Assembly (NCBI RefSeq): GCF_030369675.1
Contig: NZ_CP128477.1
Location: 3,080,001-3,144,000 of the forward strand
Source: Peteryoungia algae
GTDB taxonomy: Bacteria; Pseudomonadota; Alphaproteobacteria; Rhizobiales; Rhizobiaceae
Length of the DNA: 64,000 nt
Reading direction: 5' to 3'
Shown: positions 52,323 through 61,202 of the stretch, piece after piece
How positions within the stretch are numbered: the stretch's first letter is position 1
Layout: the number at the start of each line of letters is the position of its first letter
Translations under genes and position numbers: made by a program
The notes under the pieces: model-generated
Told to the model about the DNA's origin: nothing
The model's input: the letters and a program-made list of their open reading frames with translations, nothing else
The model's database searches: none

Positions 52323-54068
52323 TCAGTGTGCGTCCTTGCCGACCGGCGAACCGCGGCAGCCCTTCAGGAAATCGAAGTCCGCACCCGTATCGGCACCCTC
52401 GACGTGATCATGGAAGAGCTTCGCATAACCGCTTGCCGGCGGCTCGACCGACGGGCGCCAGTCTGCAAGACGGCGCTGCATCTCTTCTTCCGAAATATCA
52501 AGGTGAATGCGACGGGCGTCGACATCCAGCTCGATGAAGTCACCATTCTTGACGATCGCGAGCGGACCGCCGCGGGCCGCCTCAGGTGAGGTATGCAGGA
52601 GAACGGTCCCATAGGCGGTGCCGGACATGCGGGCATCCGATATGCGCACCATGTCGGTAATGCCCTTGCGCAGCACCTTTGGCGGCAGGCCCATATTGCC
52701 GACTTCGGCCATGCCGGGGTAGCCACGCGGACCGCAATTCTTCAGGACCATGACGCAGGTCTCGTCGATATCGAGGGCCTCGTCATCGATCTTCGCCTTG
52801 TAGTCGTCAATGTCTTCGAAGACCACGGCGCGGCCACGGTGCTTCATCAGGTGAGCCGAAGCGGCCGACGGCTTCAGGACACAGCCCTTCGGCGCGAGAT
52901 TGCCCCGTAGAACGACGATACCGCCCTGCTGGGTGAGCGCCTTCTCGACCGGCAGAATGACGTCCTCGTTCCAGTTGCGAACATCCTTGACCTCGTCCCA
53001 GATGCTTTCCCCGGAAACCGTCAGTGCATCCTTATGCAATTTGCCGGCTTCGCCAAGGCGCTTGATGACGACGGGCAGACCGCCGGCATAGAAGAACTCT
53101 TCCATCAGGTACTGACCCGACGGCATCAGGTTGACAATCGTCGGGATGTCGCGGCCGAGGCGATCCCAGTCATCAAGGGTCAGGTCGATGCCGACGCGGC
53201 CCGCCATGGCGAGCAGATGCACGACAGCGTTGGTCGAGCCTCCGATCGCACCATTCACCCGGATGGCGTTTTCGAACGCTTCCTTGGTCATGATGTCGGA
53301 AGGCTTCAGGTCGTCCTTGACCATCTGCACGATGCGGCGACCCGAAAGCTGCGCCATCACCTTGCGGCGGCTGTCGACAGCCGGGATCGCGGCATTGCCC
53401 GAGAGGGCCATGCCGAGCGCTTCCACCATCGAGGCCATGGTCGAGGCTGTGCCCATGGTGTTGCAGGTACCGCTGGAGCGGGACATGGAGGCCTCGGCTT
53501 CGAGGAACTCTTCCTGGGTCATCTCACCAGCCTTCACGGCTTCGGAGAACTTCCAGAGATGCGTGCCGGAACCGACGCGCTCGCCACGGAAATAGCCATT
53601 CAGCATCGGACCGCCGGTGACGACGATCGACGGCAGGTCGGTGGAGGCGGCCGCCATGACCAGCGAGGGGGTCGTCTTGTCACAGCCGACAAGCAGCACG
53701 GCACCGTCGATCGGCTGGCCGCGCATGGCTTCTTCGACGGCGAGCGCCGCAAGGTTGCGATACATCATCGCCGTCGGGCGGAAGGTGTTTTCCGACGCCG
53801 AGAAAACCGGGATCTCGACCGGGAAGCCGCCGGCTTCCCATATGCCAGCCTTCACCTTTTCGGCCAGTTCCCGCAGGTGCCCGTTGCAGGGGGTGAGGTC
53901 AGACCATGTATTCAGGATGCCGATGACCGGGCGACCGTCGAACAGGTCATGCGGGTGCCCCTGGTTCTTCATCCAGCCACGATGATAGATCGTGTCGCGG
54001 GATGTCCCGCCATACCAGTGCTGGGATCTCAGTTGGCGCGGCCAGGCCGCCGGTTTGAACTTGCTCAT
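52323..54068 (-). CDS. IlvD/Edd-family sugar-acid dehydratase (L-arabonate / D-galactonate dehydratase type)
   Basis: A 581-residue dehydratase. Three cysteines in [2Fe-2S]-type positions are C61 (DLTPCNGHL), C129 (LLVGCDKTTPS) and C202 (SSGTCNTMGTAST). Other motifs are GNLAPKGCVLKPSA and LKNCGPRGYPGM. It converts an aldonate to its 2-keto-3-deoxy acid. The Rhizobium leguminosarum enzyme of this type acts on L-arabinonate, D-fuconate and D-galactonate, so one protein could serve both sugars here. It is not IlvD: branched-chain context is absent. Confidence 0.9.
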   Translation of the reverse strand: MSKFKPAAWPRQLRSQHWYGGTSRDTIYHRGWMKNQGHPHDLFDGRPVIGILNTWSDLTPCNGHLRELAEKVKAGIWEAGGFPVEIPVFSASENTFRPTAMMYRNLAALAVEEAMRGQPIDGAVLLVGCDKTTPSLVMAAASTDLPSIVVTGGPMLNGYFRGERVGSGTHLWKFSEAVKAGEMTQEEFLEAEASMSRSSGTCNTMGTASTMASMVEALGMALSGNAAIPAVDSRRKVMAQLSGRRIVQMVKDDLKPSDIMTKEAFENAIRVNGAIGGSTNAVVHLLAMAGRVGIDLTLDDWDRLGRDIPTIVNLMPSGQYLMEEFFYAGGLPVVIKRLGEAGKLHKDALTVSGESIWDEVKDVRNWNEDVILPVEKALTQQGGIVVLRGNLAPKGCVLKPSAASAHLMKHRGRAVVFEDIDDYKAKIDDEALDIDETCVMVLKNCGPRGYPGMAEVGNMGLPPKVLRKGITDMVRISDARMSGTAYGTVLLHTSPEAARGGPLAIVKNGDFIELDVDARRIHLDISEEEMQRRLADWRPSVEPPASGYAKLFHDHVEGADTGADFDFLKGCRGSPVGKDAH

Positions 54069-54117
54069 GGTTTTTGTCCTGTCTCTGGGAAATGGGCGGG
54101 TCGGTTGACCGATCCGC

Positions 54118-55083
54118 TCAGAGCATCTTCACCTTGACGGTCTCTGCCGCGGCCTTTGCGAGTCGATTGCGCAGCGGAAGACCGAATTGCGGGGACACGA
54201 TTTCGAACACGTCACCTTCCTGGGTGACGAAGCCGTCAGCGACGGAAAGGGTCGCCGTGCCATACATGTGCACGTGTAGATCTCCCGGCTGGCAGAACAG
54301 CGCATACTTGAAGTGATGATACTCCAGGTTTGCGATCGTGTGGGACATGTTGGCCTCACCCGAGAGAAAAGGCTTCTCCCAGACGGTCTGACCGCTGCGG
54401 ATGATGCGCGAGGTTCCTTCGACGTGATCGGGCAAGGCGCCGACACGCAGCTCGGGTCCAAAGGATGCGGGGCGCAGCTTGGAATGGGCGAGGAACAGGT
54501 AGTTGATCTTCTCGGTCACGTGGTCGGAGAATTCATTGGCCACGGAGAAACCGAGACGATGGGCCGTACCGTCGTCTCCGATGATGTAGTAACCCGCCAT
54601 TTCAGGCTCTTCGCCACCATCGAGGGCAAAGGACGGCGAGACGAGATCTTCGCCAGGCGCGACAGCGTTGAAGCCGTTGCCCTTGTAGAACCACTCGGGC
54701 TGAACGCCGATTTCGCCGGGCTTCGGCTTGCCGCCTTCCATGCCCATGCGAAACATCTTCATCGAATCGCTCATGCCGGCGGTGTCAGCATGCATGCTGT
54801 CGCGGGCGGATGCCGAACCCGTGTGGGTGAGGCCCGTACCGGTCAGGTACATATGCGCCGGATCGGGATGGCGAACCGGGCAGTCAAGCTCTCCCTCGGC
54901 CGCGAGCACAACGAGGTCCACGCTGTCACCCGCGCCCTGCTTTTCGACCAGGGTCGCGACGGTTGTGCCGGCGGCGATCGCGGCTTTGGCGAGGTCGTAA
55001 GTGGAGTTGAAACCGGGGACGAGGCGTGCAGCCTCACCCTGGCGGCAAATGACGCCGCCAGTCTTCAATTGCGAGAGAAACAT
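54118..55083 (-). CDS. gguC: GguC, fumarylacetoacetate-hydrolase-family protein
   Basis: A 321-residue protein with a C-terminal FAH-like fold. It matches Agrobacterium GguC by content and by position just after gguB. Acidic metal-binding residues are in EPEMAGYYIIGDDGTAHR and ANEFSDHVTEKINYL. FAH-family enzymes include 2-keto-3-deoxy-D-xylonate dehydratase (Caulobacter XylX). With no dihydrodipicolinate-synthase-type dehydratase in this module, GguC is a candidate for the 2-keto-3-deoxy-L-arabonate dehydratase step; this is inference. Confidence 0.9.
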   Translation of the reverse strand: MFLSQLKTGGVICRQGEAARLVPGFNSTYDLAKAAIAAGTTVATLVEKQGAGDSVDLVVLAAEGELDCPVRHPDPAHMYLTGTGLTHTGSASARDSMHADTAGMSDSMKMFRMGMEGGKPKPGEIGVQPEWFYKGNGFNAVAPGEDLVSPSFALDGGEEPEMAGYYIIGDDGTAHRLGFSVANEFSDHVTEKINYLFLAHSKLRPASFGPELRVGALPDHVEGTSRIIRSGQTVWEKPFLSGEANMSHTIANLEYHHFKYALFCQPGDLHVHMYGTATLSVADGFVTQEGDVFEIVSPQFGLPLRNRLAKAAAETVKVKML

Positions 55084-55093
55084 AAGCCTATCC

Positions 55094-56305
55094 TCAGACT
55101 GCTTTGTTCTTGTTGTAAACGTCGAAGAAGACAGCAGCCAAAAGCACGAGGCCCTTGATGAGCTGCTGGTAGTCGATGCCGATACCCATGATCGACATGC
55201 CGTTGTTCATGACGCCCATGATGAAGGCGCCGATGACAGCACCGGTGATCTTGCCGACGCCGCCGGACGCCGAGGCGCCGCCGATGAAGCAGGCCGCGAT
55301 AACGTCGAGTTCGAAGCCGACGCCTGCCTTCGGTGTCGCCGAATTGAGGCGAGCCGCGATGATCATGCCAGCAAGGGCCGCAAGCACGCCCATGTTGACG
55401 AAGGCATAGAAGGTCAACCGCTCGGTGTTGATGCCCGAGAGCTTCGCGGCCTTCTCGTTGCCGCCAAGGGCATAAATACGGCGACCGACGGTGGTCCGCG
55501 TCGTCACGAAGGAATAGAGCGCGATCAGGACGCCCATGACGACGAGTACGTTCGGAAGGCCGCGATAGGTCGCCAGCTGATAGCCAAGGAAGACCGCGAC
55601 GACGCTGATGATGCCCATCTGCACGGCAAAGAAGACGAAGGGTTCGTTTTCGGTGCCATGCTCTTCGTTGAGCCGGCGGTTCTTCATCCCGTTGAAGATA
55701 GCCAGCGCCACAAGAAGGACGATCACGACGATCGCGACATGGTTGGCGATTCCAGTGGTCTCCACGTCTGTCAGCGGCAGGAAATCCGGGATGAAGCCGG
55801 TCGACAGAAGTGTGAATTCCTTGGGGAACGGACCGATCGGGCGTCCACCCAGAACCACATAGGTCAGGCCACGGAACACGAGCATGCCCGCAAGCGTCAC
55901 GATGAAGGACGGGATCTTTTGATACGCAACCCAGTACCCCTGGGCAGCCCCCATCACGCCGCCGAGCAGCAGACACAGCGGCACGACCAGCGCGAAATGC
56001 CAGCCCCACTTAACAAGCATGATCGCCGATATGCCGCCAATGAAGGCGACGATCGAGCCGACCGAAAGGTCGATATGTCCCGCCACGATGATCAGCAACA
56101 TGCCCAGCGCCATGATGACGATGAACGAGTTCTGCAGCACCAGATTGGTGATGTTGACCGGACGGAAGAGAACGCCGTTGGTCAAAAACTGGAACAGCAG
56201 CATGATGACGACGAGCGCAAGCAGCAGTCCATATTCGCGGATGTTGTTGCGCAGGTAGTCGCCTACGGAGACCTTGGGGGTTTCGGTTCTTGTGTCGATG
56301 GCCAT
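55094..56305 (-). CDS. gguB: Multiple-monosaccharide ABC transporter permease GguB
   Basis: A 403-residue permease with about ten membrane helices, of the XylH/MmsB/RbsC type. Family cues are AGHIDLSVGSIVAFIGGISA, VTLAGMLVFRGLTYVVLGG, the long central insertion after PKEFTLL, and GVGKITGAVIGAFIMGVMNN. It forms the membrane channel for sugars delivered by ChvE. It overlaps gguA by one base (TAATG). Confidence 0.94.
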   Translation of the reverse strand: MAIDTRTETPKVSVGDYLRNNIREYGLLLALVVIMLLFQFLTNGVLFRPVNITNLVLQNSFIVIMALGMLLIIVAGHIDLSVGSIVAFIGGISAIMLVKWGWHFALVVPLCLLLGGVMGAAQGYWVAYQKIPSFIVTLAGMLVFRGLTYVVLGGRPIGPFPKEFTLLSTGFIPDFLPLTDVETTGIANHVAIVVIVLLVALAIFNGMKNRRLNEEHGTENEPFVFFAVQMGIISVVAVFLGYQLATYRGLPNVLVVMGVLIALYSFVTTRTTVGRRIYALGGNEKAAKLSGINTERLTFYAFVNMGVLAALAGMIIAARLNSATPKAGVGFELDVIAACFIGGASASGGVGKITGAVIGAFIMGVMNNGMSIMGIGIDYQQLIKGLVLLAAVFFDVYNKNKAV

Positions 56306-57840
56306 TAGTGTTTCTCCCCAGAGCGCATGATGGCACGCATGATGGTCTCTTGGCTTGCTTCTTCCTTGGACAGTTCCGCGACGATGCGTCCCTCGTTCAT
56401 GACGTAGATGCGATCGCAGGTGCCGAGCAGTTCGGGCATCTCCGACGAGATCATCAGAATGCCCTTACCTTCGGCAGCAAGCTGGTTGATGATGGTATAG
56501 ATTTCGAATTTGGCTCCGACGTCGATGCCGCGTGTCGGCTCGTCGAGAATGAGGATTTCAGGGTTCGTAAACAGCCACTTCGACAGCACGACCTTCTGCT
56601 GGTTGCCGCCGGAAAGGTTCACGGCCTCCTGGTAGATCGAGTGCGACCGGATCCGCAGCTTCTGTCGATAGTCGGCAGCAACCTTGGCTTCCTTGCGGTC
56701 ATCGATGATGGTGCCGTTTGACACACCATTGAGATTGGCGAGCGTGGTGTTTTCCTTGATGTTGTTCTGCAGCACAAGACCGAGATGCTTGCGGTCTTCC
56801 GTGACATAGGCGAGGCCGGCATCGATCGCCTTGGGGATCGTCGAGACATCGACCGGCTTGCCGTGCATCGAAACGTCACCGGTAATCCTGTGACCCCAGG
56901 ACTTGCCGAAAATGCTCATCGCGGTCTCGGTGCGCCCGGCACCCATCAGGCCCGCAATACCCACGACTTCACCAGCACGAACGTTGAACGCGACATCGTG
57001 GAGGAACTGACGGTCGCGGTGGTTCTGGTGGAATACGTTCCAGTTCTTCACCTCGAGCAGCACATCGCCGATCTTCGGCTGGCGCTTCGGATAGCGGTCT
57101 TCCATGTCACGGCCGACCATGCCCTTGATGATCCGGTCTTCCGTGATCTCCTGGGTGTGACAGTCGAGAGTTTCGACCGTGCCACCATCGCGCAGGATGG
57201 TGATCTGGTCGGCAACCTTACGGATTTCGTTGAGCTTGTGGGAGATGATGATCGAGGTCATCCCCTGCTTGCGGAACTCCATCAGAAGCGTCAGCAGTGC
57301 GTCGGAATCCGTTTCGTTCAACGAGGCCGTCGGTTCGTCGAGGATCAGCAGCTTGACCTTCTTTGACAGGGCCTTGGCGATTTCAACGAGCTGCTGCTTG
57401 CCAACGCCGATATCCGTGATGCGCGTCGAGGGCGCGTCTTTCAGTCCCACCTTCGCCAGCAGCTCTTTCGTCCGCGCAAAGGTCTGGGGCCAATGGATCA
57501 CACCCTTCTGGGCGATCTCGTTGCCGAGGAAGATGTTTTCGGCAATCGACAGGAGCGGCACGAGAGCCAGTTCCTGGTGAATGATGATGATGCCGAGTTC
57601 CTCGCTGTCGGAAATCCGGCCGAAACGACGGACCTTGCCGTCATAAAAGATGTCGCCGTCATAGGTTCCAGCGGGATAAACGCCGCTCAGTACCTTCATC
57701 AGCGTCGATTTGCCGGCGCCGTTTTCGCCGACCAGTGCGTGAATCTCGCCCTCGCGCACCTTGAAGCTGACATTGTCCAACGCCTTGACGCCGGGGAATG
57801 TCTTCGTGATGCCACGCATCTCGAGAATGATGTTGTCCAT
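56305..57840 (-). CDS. gguA: Multiple-monosaccharide ABC transporter ATP-binding protein GguA
   Basis: A 511-residue tandem ABC ATPase. The first domain has Walker [11 protein letters not shown] and Walker [18 protein letters not shown]. The second has a degenerate Walker A around GLMGAGRTE and signature [15 protein letters not shown]. Such unequal domains are normal for sugar (MglA/XylG-type) ATPases. The start at 57840 gives [15 protein letters not shown]; the seven codons upstream are optional. A partial terminator separates it from chvE. Confidence 0.95.
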   Translation of the reverse strand: MDNIILEMRGITKTFPGVKALDNVSFKVREGEIHALVGENGAGKSTLMKVLSGVYPAGTYDGDIFYDGKVRRFGRISDSEELGIIIIHQELALVPLLSIAENIFLGNEIAQKGVIHWPQTFARTKELLAKVGLKDAPSTRITDIGVGKQQLVEIAKALSKKVKLLILDEPTASLNETDSDALLTLLMEFRKQGMTSIIISHKLNEIRKVADQITILRDGGTVETLDCHTQEITEDRIIKGMVGRDMEDRYPKRQPKIGDVLLEVKNWNVFHQNHRDRQFLHDVAFNVRAGEVVGIAGLMGAGRTETAMSIFGKSWGHRITGDVSMHGKPVDVSTIPKAIDAGLAYVTEDRKHLGLVLQNNIKENTTLANLNGVSNGTIIDDRKEAKVAADYRQKLRIRSHSIYQEAVNLSGGNQQKVVLSKWLFTNPEILILDEPTRGIDVGAKFEIYTIINQLAAEGKGILMISSEMPELLGTCDRIYVMNEGRIVAELSKEEASQETIMRAIMRSGEKH

Positions 57841-57914
57841 GTGCAGAATTCCGGCGCCCATTCAGCGATCCCTGAAAGATCTAGCCGACGTCGCGAGCTC
57901 CCTCAATGCGTATA

Positions 57915-57944
57915 GAAAATGGGTCCGCGACTCGTCGCGGACCC
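57915..57944 (-). terminator. Hairpin terminator or attenuator between chvE and gguA
   Basis: GGGTCCGCGAC (57921-57931) pairs perfectly with GTCGCGGACCC (57934-57944); on the minus strand ATTTTC follows. It lies just after chvE and would give more binding protein than ATPase/permease mRNA, as is common in ABC sugar operons. Confidence 0.75.
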
Positions 57945-57961
57945 GGACATGATCCGAGGGA

Positions 57962-59032
57962 TCAGTTGTCGATCTGATCGGCCGTGTAGTAGCCGGCATT
58001 GACCAGAACGTCCTTGGCATTGGCCTTGTCAAGCGCGACGGGCTTCAGCAGGTAGGACGGAACGACCTTGACGCCATTGTTGTAGGTCTTGTCGTCGTTG
58101 ATCTCGGGGGTCTTGCCTTCCATGATGGCTTCGACCATCGAAACGGCGACCTTCGCGAGTTCGCGCGTGTCCTTGAACACGGTCGAATACTGCTCGTCTG
58201 CGAGCATCGACTTGATCGACGGAAGCTCGGCGTCCTGACCGGTGACCACAGGCATGGTCATGTCGCCCGAACCGTAGCCTACGCCCTTGAGAGCCGAAAG
58301 GATGCCGATCGAGAGACCGTCATACGGAGACAGAGCGCCGTTCAGCTTGTCTTCGGTGTAGGTCGAGGACAGCAGGTTTTCCATGCGCGCCTGGGCAACG
58401 GTGCCGTCCCAACGCAGGGTACCGACCTGGTCCATACCCATCTGGCCCGACTTGACGACGATGTCGCCGCTGTCGATCAGGGGCTGGAGAACCGACATTG
58501 CGCCGTCGTAGAAGAAGAAGGCGTTGTTATCATCCGGCGAACCGCCGAAGAGTTCTACGTTCCATGGCTTGGTGTCCGGGAACTTGGCCTTGAGGCCGTC
58601 CACGAGGCTGGTTGCCTGGAGAACGCCGACCTGGAAGTTGTCGAAGGTGGCGTAGTAGTCGACATTGCCGGAATCGCGGATCAGGCGGTCATAAGCGATG
58701 ACCTTTACGCCGGCGTCTGCAGCCTTCTGCAGGATGTCGGACAGGGTCGTGCCGTCGATGGCGCCGATCACGAGAACCTTGGCACCCTTGGTGACCATGT
58801 TTTCGATCTGGGCAAGCTGGTTCGGGATGTCGTCGTCAGCAAACTGCAGGTCCGGGGTGTAGCCGGCTTCCGAGAACAGCTTTTCCATGGTCTCGCCGTC
58901 CGAGATCCAACGGGTAGACGTCTTCGTCGGCATGGAAATGCCGACCATGCCCTTGTCCTGTGCGAAGGACATTGGCGTAAAGGATGCGATGCCGATTGCG
59001 AAAGACGCAATCATGGCTCCAAGTTTCTTCAT
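57962..59032 (-). CDS. chvE: Periplasmic multiple-sugar-binding protein ChvE
   Basis: A 356-residue binding protein. A Sec signal peptide (1-24, SFA before QDKG) precedes the mature ChvE start, [20 protein letters not shown]. Type 1 sugar-binding folds follow, with [20 protein letters not shown] and [20 protein letters not shown]. In Agrobacterium ChvE binds arabinose, galactose, glucose and other sugars, delivers them to GguAB, and also stimulates VirA during plant infection. GGGAGGTTACC precedes the ATG. No vir genes are in the window, so only the transport role is supported here. Confidence 0.96.
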   Translation of the reverse strand: MKKLGAMIASFAIGIASFTPMSFAQDKGMVGISMPTKTSTRWISDGETMEKLFSEAGYTPDLQFADDDIPNQLAQIENMVTKGAKVLVIGAIDGTTLSDILQKAADAGVKVIAYDRLIRDSGNVDYYATFDNFQVGVLQATSLVDGLKAKFPDTKPWNVELFGGSPDDNNAFFFYDGAMSVLQPLIDSGDIVVKSGQMGMDQVGTLRWDGTVAQARMENLLSSTYTEDKLNGALSPYDGLSIGILSALKGVGYGSGDMTMPVVTGQDAELPSIKSMLADEQYSTVFKDTRELAKVAVSMVEAIMEGKTPEINDDKTYNNGVKVVPSYLLKPVALDKANAKDVLVNAGYYTADQIDN

Positions 59033-59156
59033 GGTAACCTCCCTGGTCATACCGTGCGGGGCCAAGCTCCTCCTGGCACTCGCTGAAACAAGAACGGACG
59101 GCTGACCCAGCAGCCCCCCAGCTCCGTGGCGAGTCTTATCGCGGCCGATATACCGA

Positions 59157-59173
59157 TCAAATGATTATTTTGA
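59157..59173. promoter_or_regulatory. Candidate GbpR operator in the chvE-gbpR intergenic region
   Basis: TCAAA (59157-59161), 7 bp, TTTGA (59169-59173) is a perfect 5-bp-arm dyad. It lies 31 bp before the gbpR start and 124 bp before the chvE start, a plausible place for a LysR regulator to control both promoters. No experimental motif for GbpR is recalled, so the call is tentative. Confidence 0.4.
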
Positions 59174-59204
59174 CTTTCTCCATACCATGGTTGATATGTG
59201 ATTT

Positions 59205-60143
59205 ATGGCCGAGATTCACGTTCATCGCTTGCAACCGAAGCACCTCAATCTCATTCGCTCCATTGCCGAACTGGGTCAGTTGAGTCTGGCCGCTCAGGAG
59301 CTTGCGCTGACCCAACCGGCGGCCTCCCGCATGCTGGGAGAGATCGAGCGCTACGTCGGGTCGCCCATTTTCGTTCGCACACCCAAGGGGATGGAGCCGA
59401 CCGCCGTCGGCAGCGCGCTGGCTCGCCGCGCGCAGAACGTACTGGAAGAAATGCGCGAAGCGGCGCGCGAAGTCGAAGCAATCCAGCGGGGGCTGACGGG
59501 CAAGGTCAGGATAGGAGCGGTCACGGGAGGCGCTGTCGGGCATGTCGTCCCTGCAATCCGCGCCCTGAAGGCGGAGACATCGACGGTCGACATCCACGTC
59601 AATGTGGCGCCCAGTGGCGAAATGATCCGCGATCTGCTGTCAGGCCAGTACGACTTCGTGCTGGGACGGATTCCTGCGGGCATCGACGCACGCCAGTTTC
59701 ACGTGGAAGGGGCAACGATGGAGGAGATGGAGATCGTCGTCCATCGCACGCATCCCCTGGTGAACGTCGACAGCCTGAATATATCCGACATGACGCATTT
59801 CCCCTGGGTGATGCAGGCTCCAGGGACGCCCTTGCGCCAGGCAGTGGAGAATGTCTTCATCGAAGAAGGCGTGCCGATCCCGCGCAACATCGTCAATACG
59901 ACCTCGCTGCTTGTCATGATTGCGATGCTGGCCTCGTCGAACGCGATCGCACCCATGTCACGCGAGGTCTCGGATCTTCTTTGCCGGCAGACCCCCGTCG
60001 GTGATCTGACCACGCTGCGACTGGACACGCCCATCGAGGTTACGCCCTATCACCTGATCACCCTCAGCGGTAAGCGCCTGTCGCCGATCGCTGCGCGGCT
60101 TCGCGAACTCCTGCTCCGTCACTTCCTCAGCAGGGGGCGCTGA
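59205..60143 (+). CDS. gbpR: LysR-family regulator GbpR
   Basis: A 312-residue LysR protein. The N-terminal winged helix reads NLIRSIAELGQLSLAAQELALTQPAASRMLGEIERY. The effector domain follows from about residue 95 (GKVRIGAVTGGAVGHVVPAI). Its divergent orientation to chvE matches Agrobacterium and Azospirillum gbpR, which activates the sugar-binding-protein gene. The effector is probably a sugar or sugar metabolite. Confidence 0.92.
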   Translation: MAEIHVHRLQPKHLNLIRSIAELGQLSLAAQELALTQPAASRMLGEIERYVGSPIFVRTPKGMEPTAVGSALARRAQNVLEEMREAAREVEAIQRGLTGKVRIGAVTGGAVGHVVPAIRALKAETSTVDIHVNVAPSGEMIRDLLSGQYDFVLGRIPAGIDARQFHVEGATMEEMEIVVHRTHPLVNVDSLNISDMTHFPWVMQAPGTPLRQAVENVFIEEGVPIPRNIVNTTSLLVMIAMLASSNAIAPMSREVSDLLCRQTPVGDLTTLRLDTPIEVTPYHLITLSGKRLSPIAARLRELLLRHFLSRGR

Positions 60144-60245
60144 AACGATCCCGACGCCGGACGTCGCAACACCCGACATGCTTGCAATTTCAGGCATGTC
60201 AGGCACACTGTTACCTATCCGTCATAAATCGGAGCCCGTGGAGCA

Positions 60246-60647
60246 TTGACGACAGAGCAGCCGGAGGGGCAGCGCCACGACGACGAGGGGGCAGACACGA
60301 CGGCCGCTTCTGTCGTTGATCTCGGTGTCTATAGACAGGCGCTCGACCCCTTACCCGTCACCTTCCACCGCCGTGAACTCGACGCCATTCTTTGGATCTA
60401 CGGCCTCATGGTCGGAGAGGGCGAATGGCGCGACTACGCGATCGATCACCTGAAGGACAAGGCCGTATTTTCCGTCTTCAAGCGGTCGGGCGAGTTTCCG
60501 CTCTACCGAATTGAGAAAAATCCGAAGCTCGCCGCCAAGCAGGGCGCATTCTCCGTCATCGCCACAGACGGACGAATTCTCAAGCGCGGCCATGATCTGC
60601 GCCAGGTGCTGAAGGTCTTCGACAAGGCGCTCAAGGCACTGGACTGA
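60246..60647 (+). CDS. DUF2794 family protein
   Basis: A 133-residue cytosolic protein with the DUF2794 core LPVTFHRRELDAILWIYG, EWRDYAIDHLKDKAVFSVF, PLYRIEKNPKLAAKQGAFSV and ILKRGHDLRQVLKVFD. Function unknown; conserved in alphaproteobacteria. The only plausible start is TTG 60246, with GGAG 11 nt upstream and no later Met before the core. It marks the right flank of the sugar module. Confidence 0.88.
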   Translation: MTTEQPEGQRHDDEGADTTAASVVDLGVYRQALDPLPVTFHRRELDAILWIYGLMVGEGEWRDYAIDHLKDKAVFSVFKRSGEFPLYRIEKNPKLAAKQGAFSVIATDGRILKRGHDLRQVLKVFDKALKALD

Positions 60648-60650
60648 CGC

Positions 60651-61202
60651 TCAACGCATCGTGCCCGGATAGGCAGACAGATCCGGCATGGTCGCACTGC
60701 CCTCGCCCAATGCCTTTTGCATGAAGACGGTGTCGAGCCAGAGACCGTGCTTGAAGCCCGTTGCACTCAAAGCGCCAGCGAGTTCGAAGCCACAACTGCG
60801 ATGGACGGCCATTGACGCCTCGCTCGCGCCACCGATCACGGCAACCATCTGCCGGAAACCCAGGGCCTCGCATTGATCGAGCAGTGTCACGAGCAAGGTC
60901 TTCCCGACGCCGCGCCCACGGGCCTGGGGGTGGATGTAGATGGCATCCTCCACAAGCCATCGATAGGCAGGTCTGGTCCGAAACGCCGATGCATAGGCGT
61001 ATCCCAGCAATTGCCCGTAAGGATCGATTGCAGCCAGGTAGGGATACCCCTTCTCCGTGAGATCCCGATGCCGTGATGACATCTCGTCGAGGGTAGGCGG
61101 TGTGAACTCATAGCTCGCCGTCCCGTGGGTGACGGCGTCGGCGTAGATTTCCGTCACGGCGGGAAGGTCCCCAGATCTCAACTCACGAATTTCAAGGCTC
61201 AT
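60651..61202 (-). CDS. GNAT family N-acetyltransferase (phosphinothricin-acetyltransferase-like)
   Basis: A 183-residue acetyltransferase. The acetyl-CoA loop is HPQARGRGVGKTLL (about 93-106) and RPAYRWLVEDAIYIHP is the Pat/Bar-type signature; SAMAVHRSCGF-type residues close the fold. Homologs acetylate phosphinothricin, methionine sulfoximine or other amino acids. The start at 61202 has GGAG 9-12 nt upstream; the frame further upstream is not GNAT-like. It is convergent with the DUF2794 gene, leaving 3 bp between them. Confidence 0.9.
   Translation of the reverse strand: MSLEIRELRSGDLPAVTEIYADAVTHGTASYEFTPPTLDEMSSRHRDLTEKGYPYLAAIDPYGQLLGYAYASAFRTRPAYRWLVEDAIYIHPQARGRGVGKTLLVTLLDQCEALGFRQMVAVIGGASEASMAVHRSCGFELAGALSATGFKHGLWLDTVFMQKALGEGSATMPDLSAYPGTMR

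Noticed and set aside
55001..56308. A 435-codon plus-strand frame over gguB and the gguC start
   Set aside because: The translation is a charged His/Asp/Arg-rich shadow of a membrane protein gene; gguB on the minus strand has normal helices and operon overlap.
57962..60143. A virulence-region interpretation based on chvE
   Set aside because: ChvE and GbpR also serve ordinary sugar uptake, and no vir, tra or T-DNA-like genes are in the window.
60175..60200. GACATGC-N12-GCATGTC dyad after gbpR as a terminator or attachment site
   Set aside because: The arms are only 7 bp, the spacing is long and no T-tract or matching copy was seen at the other edge of the sugar module.
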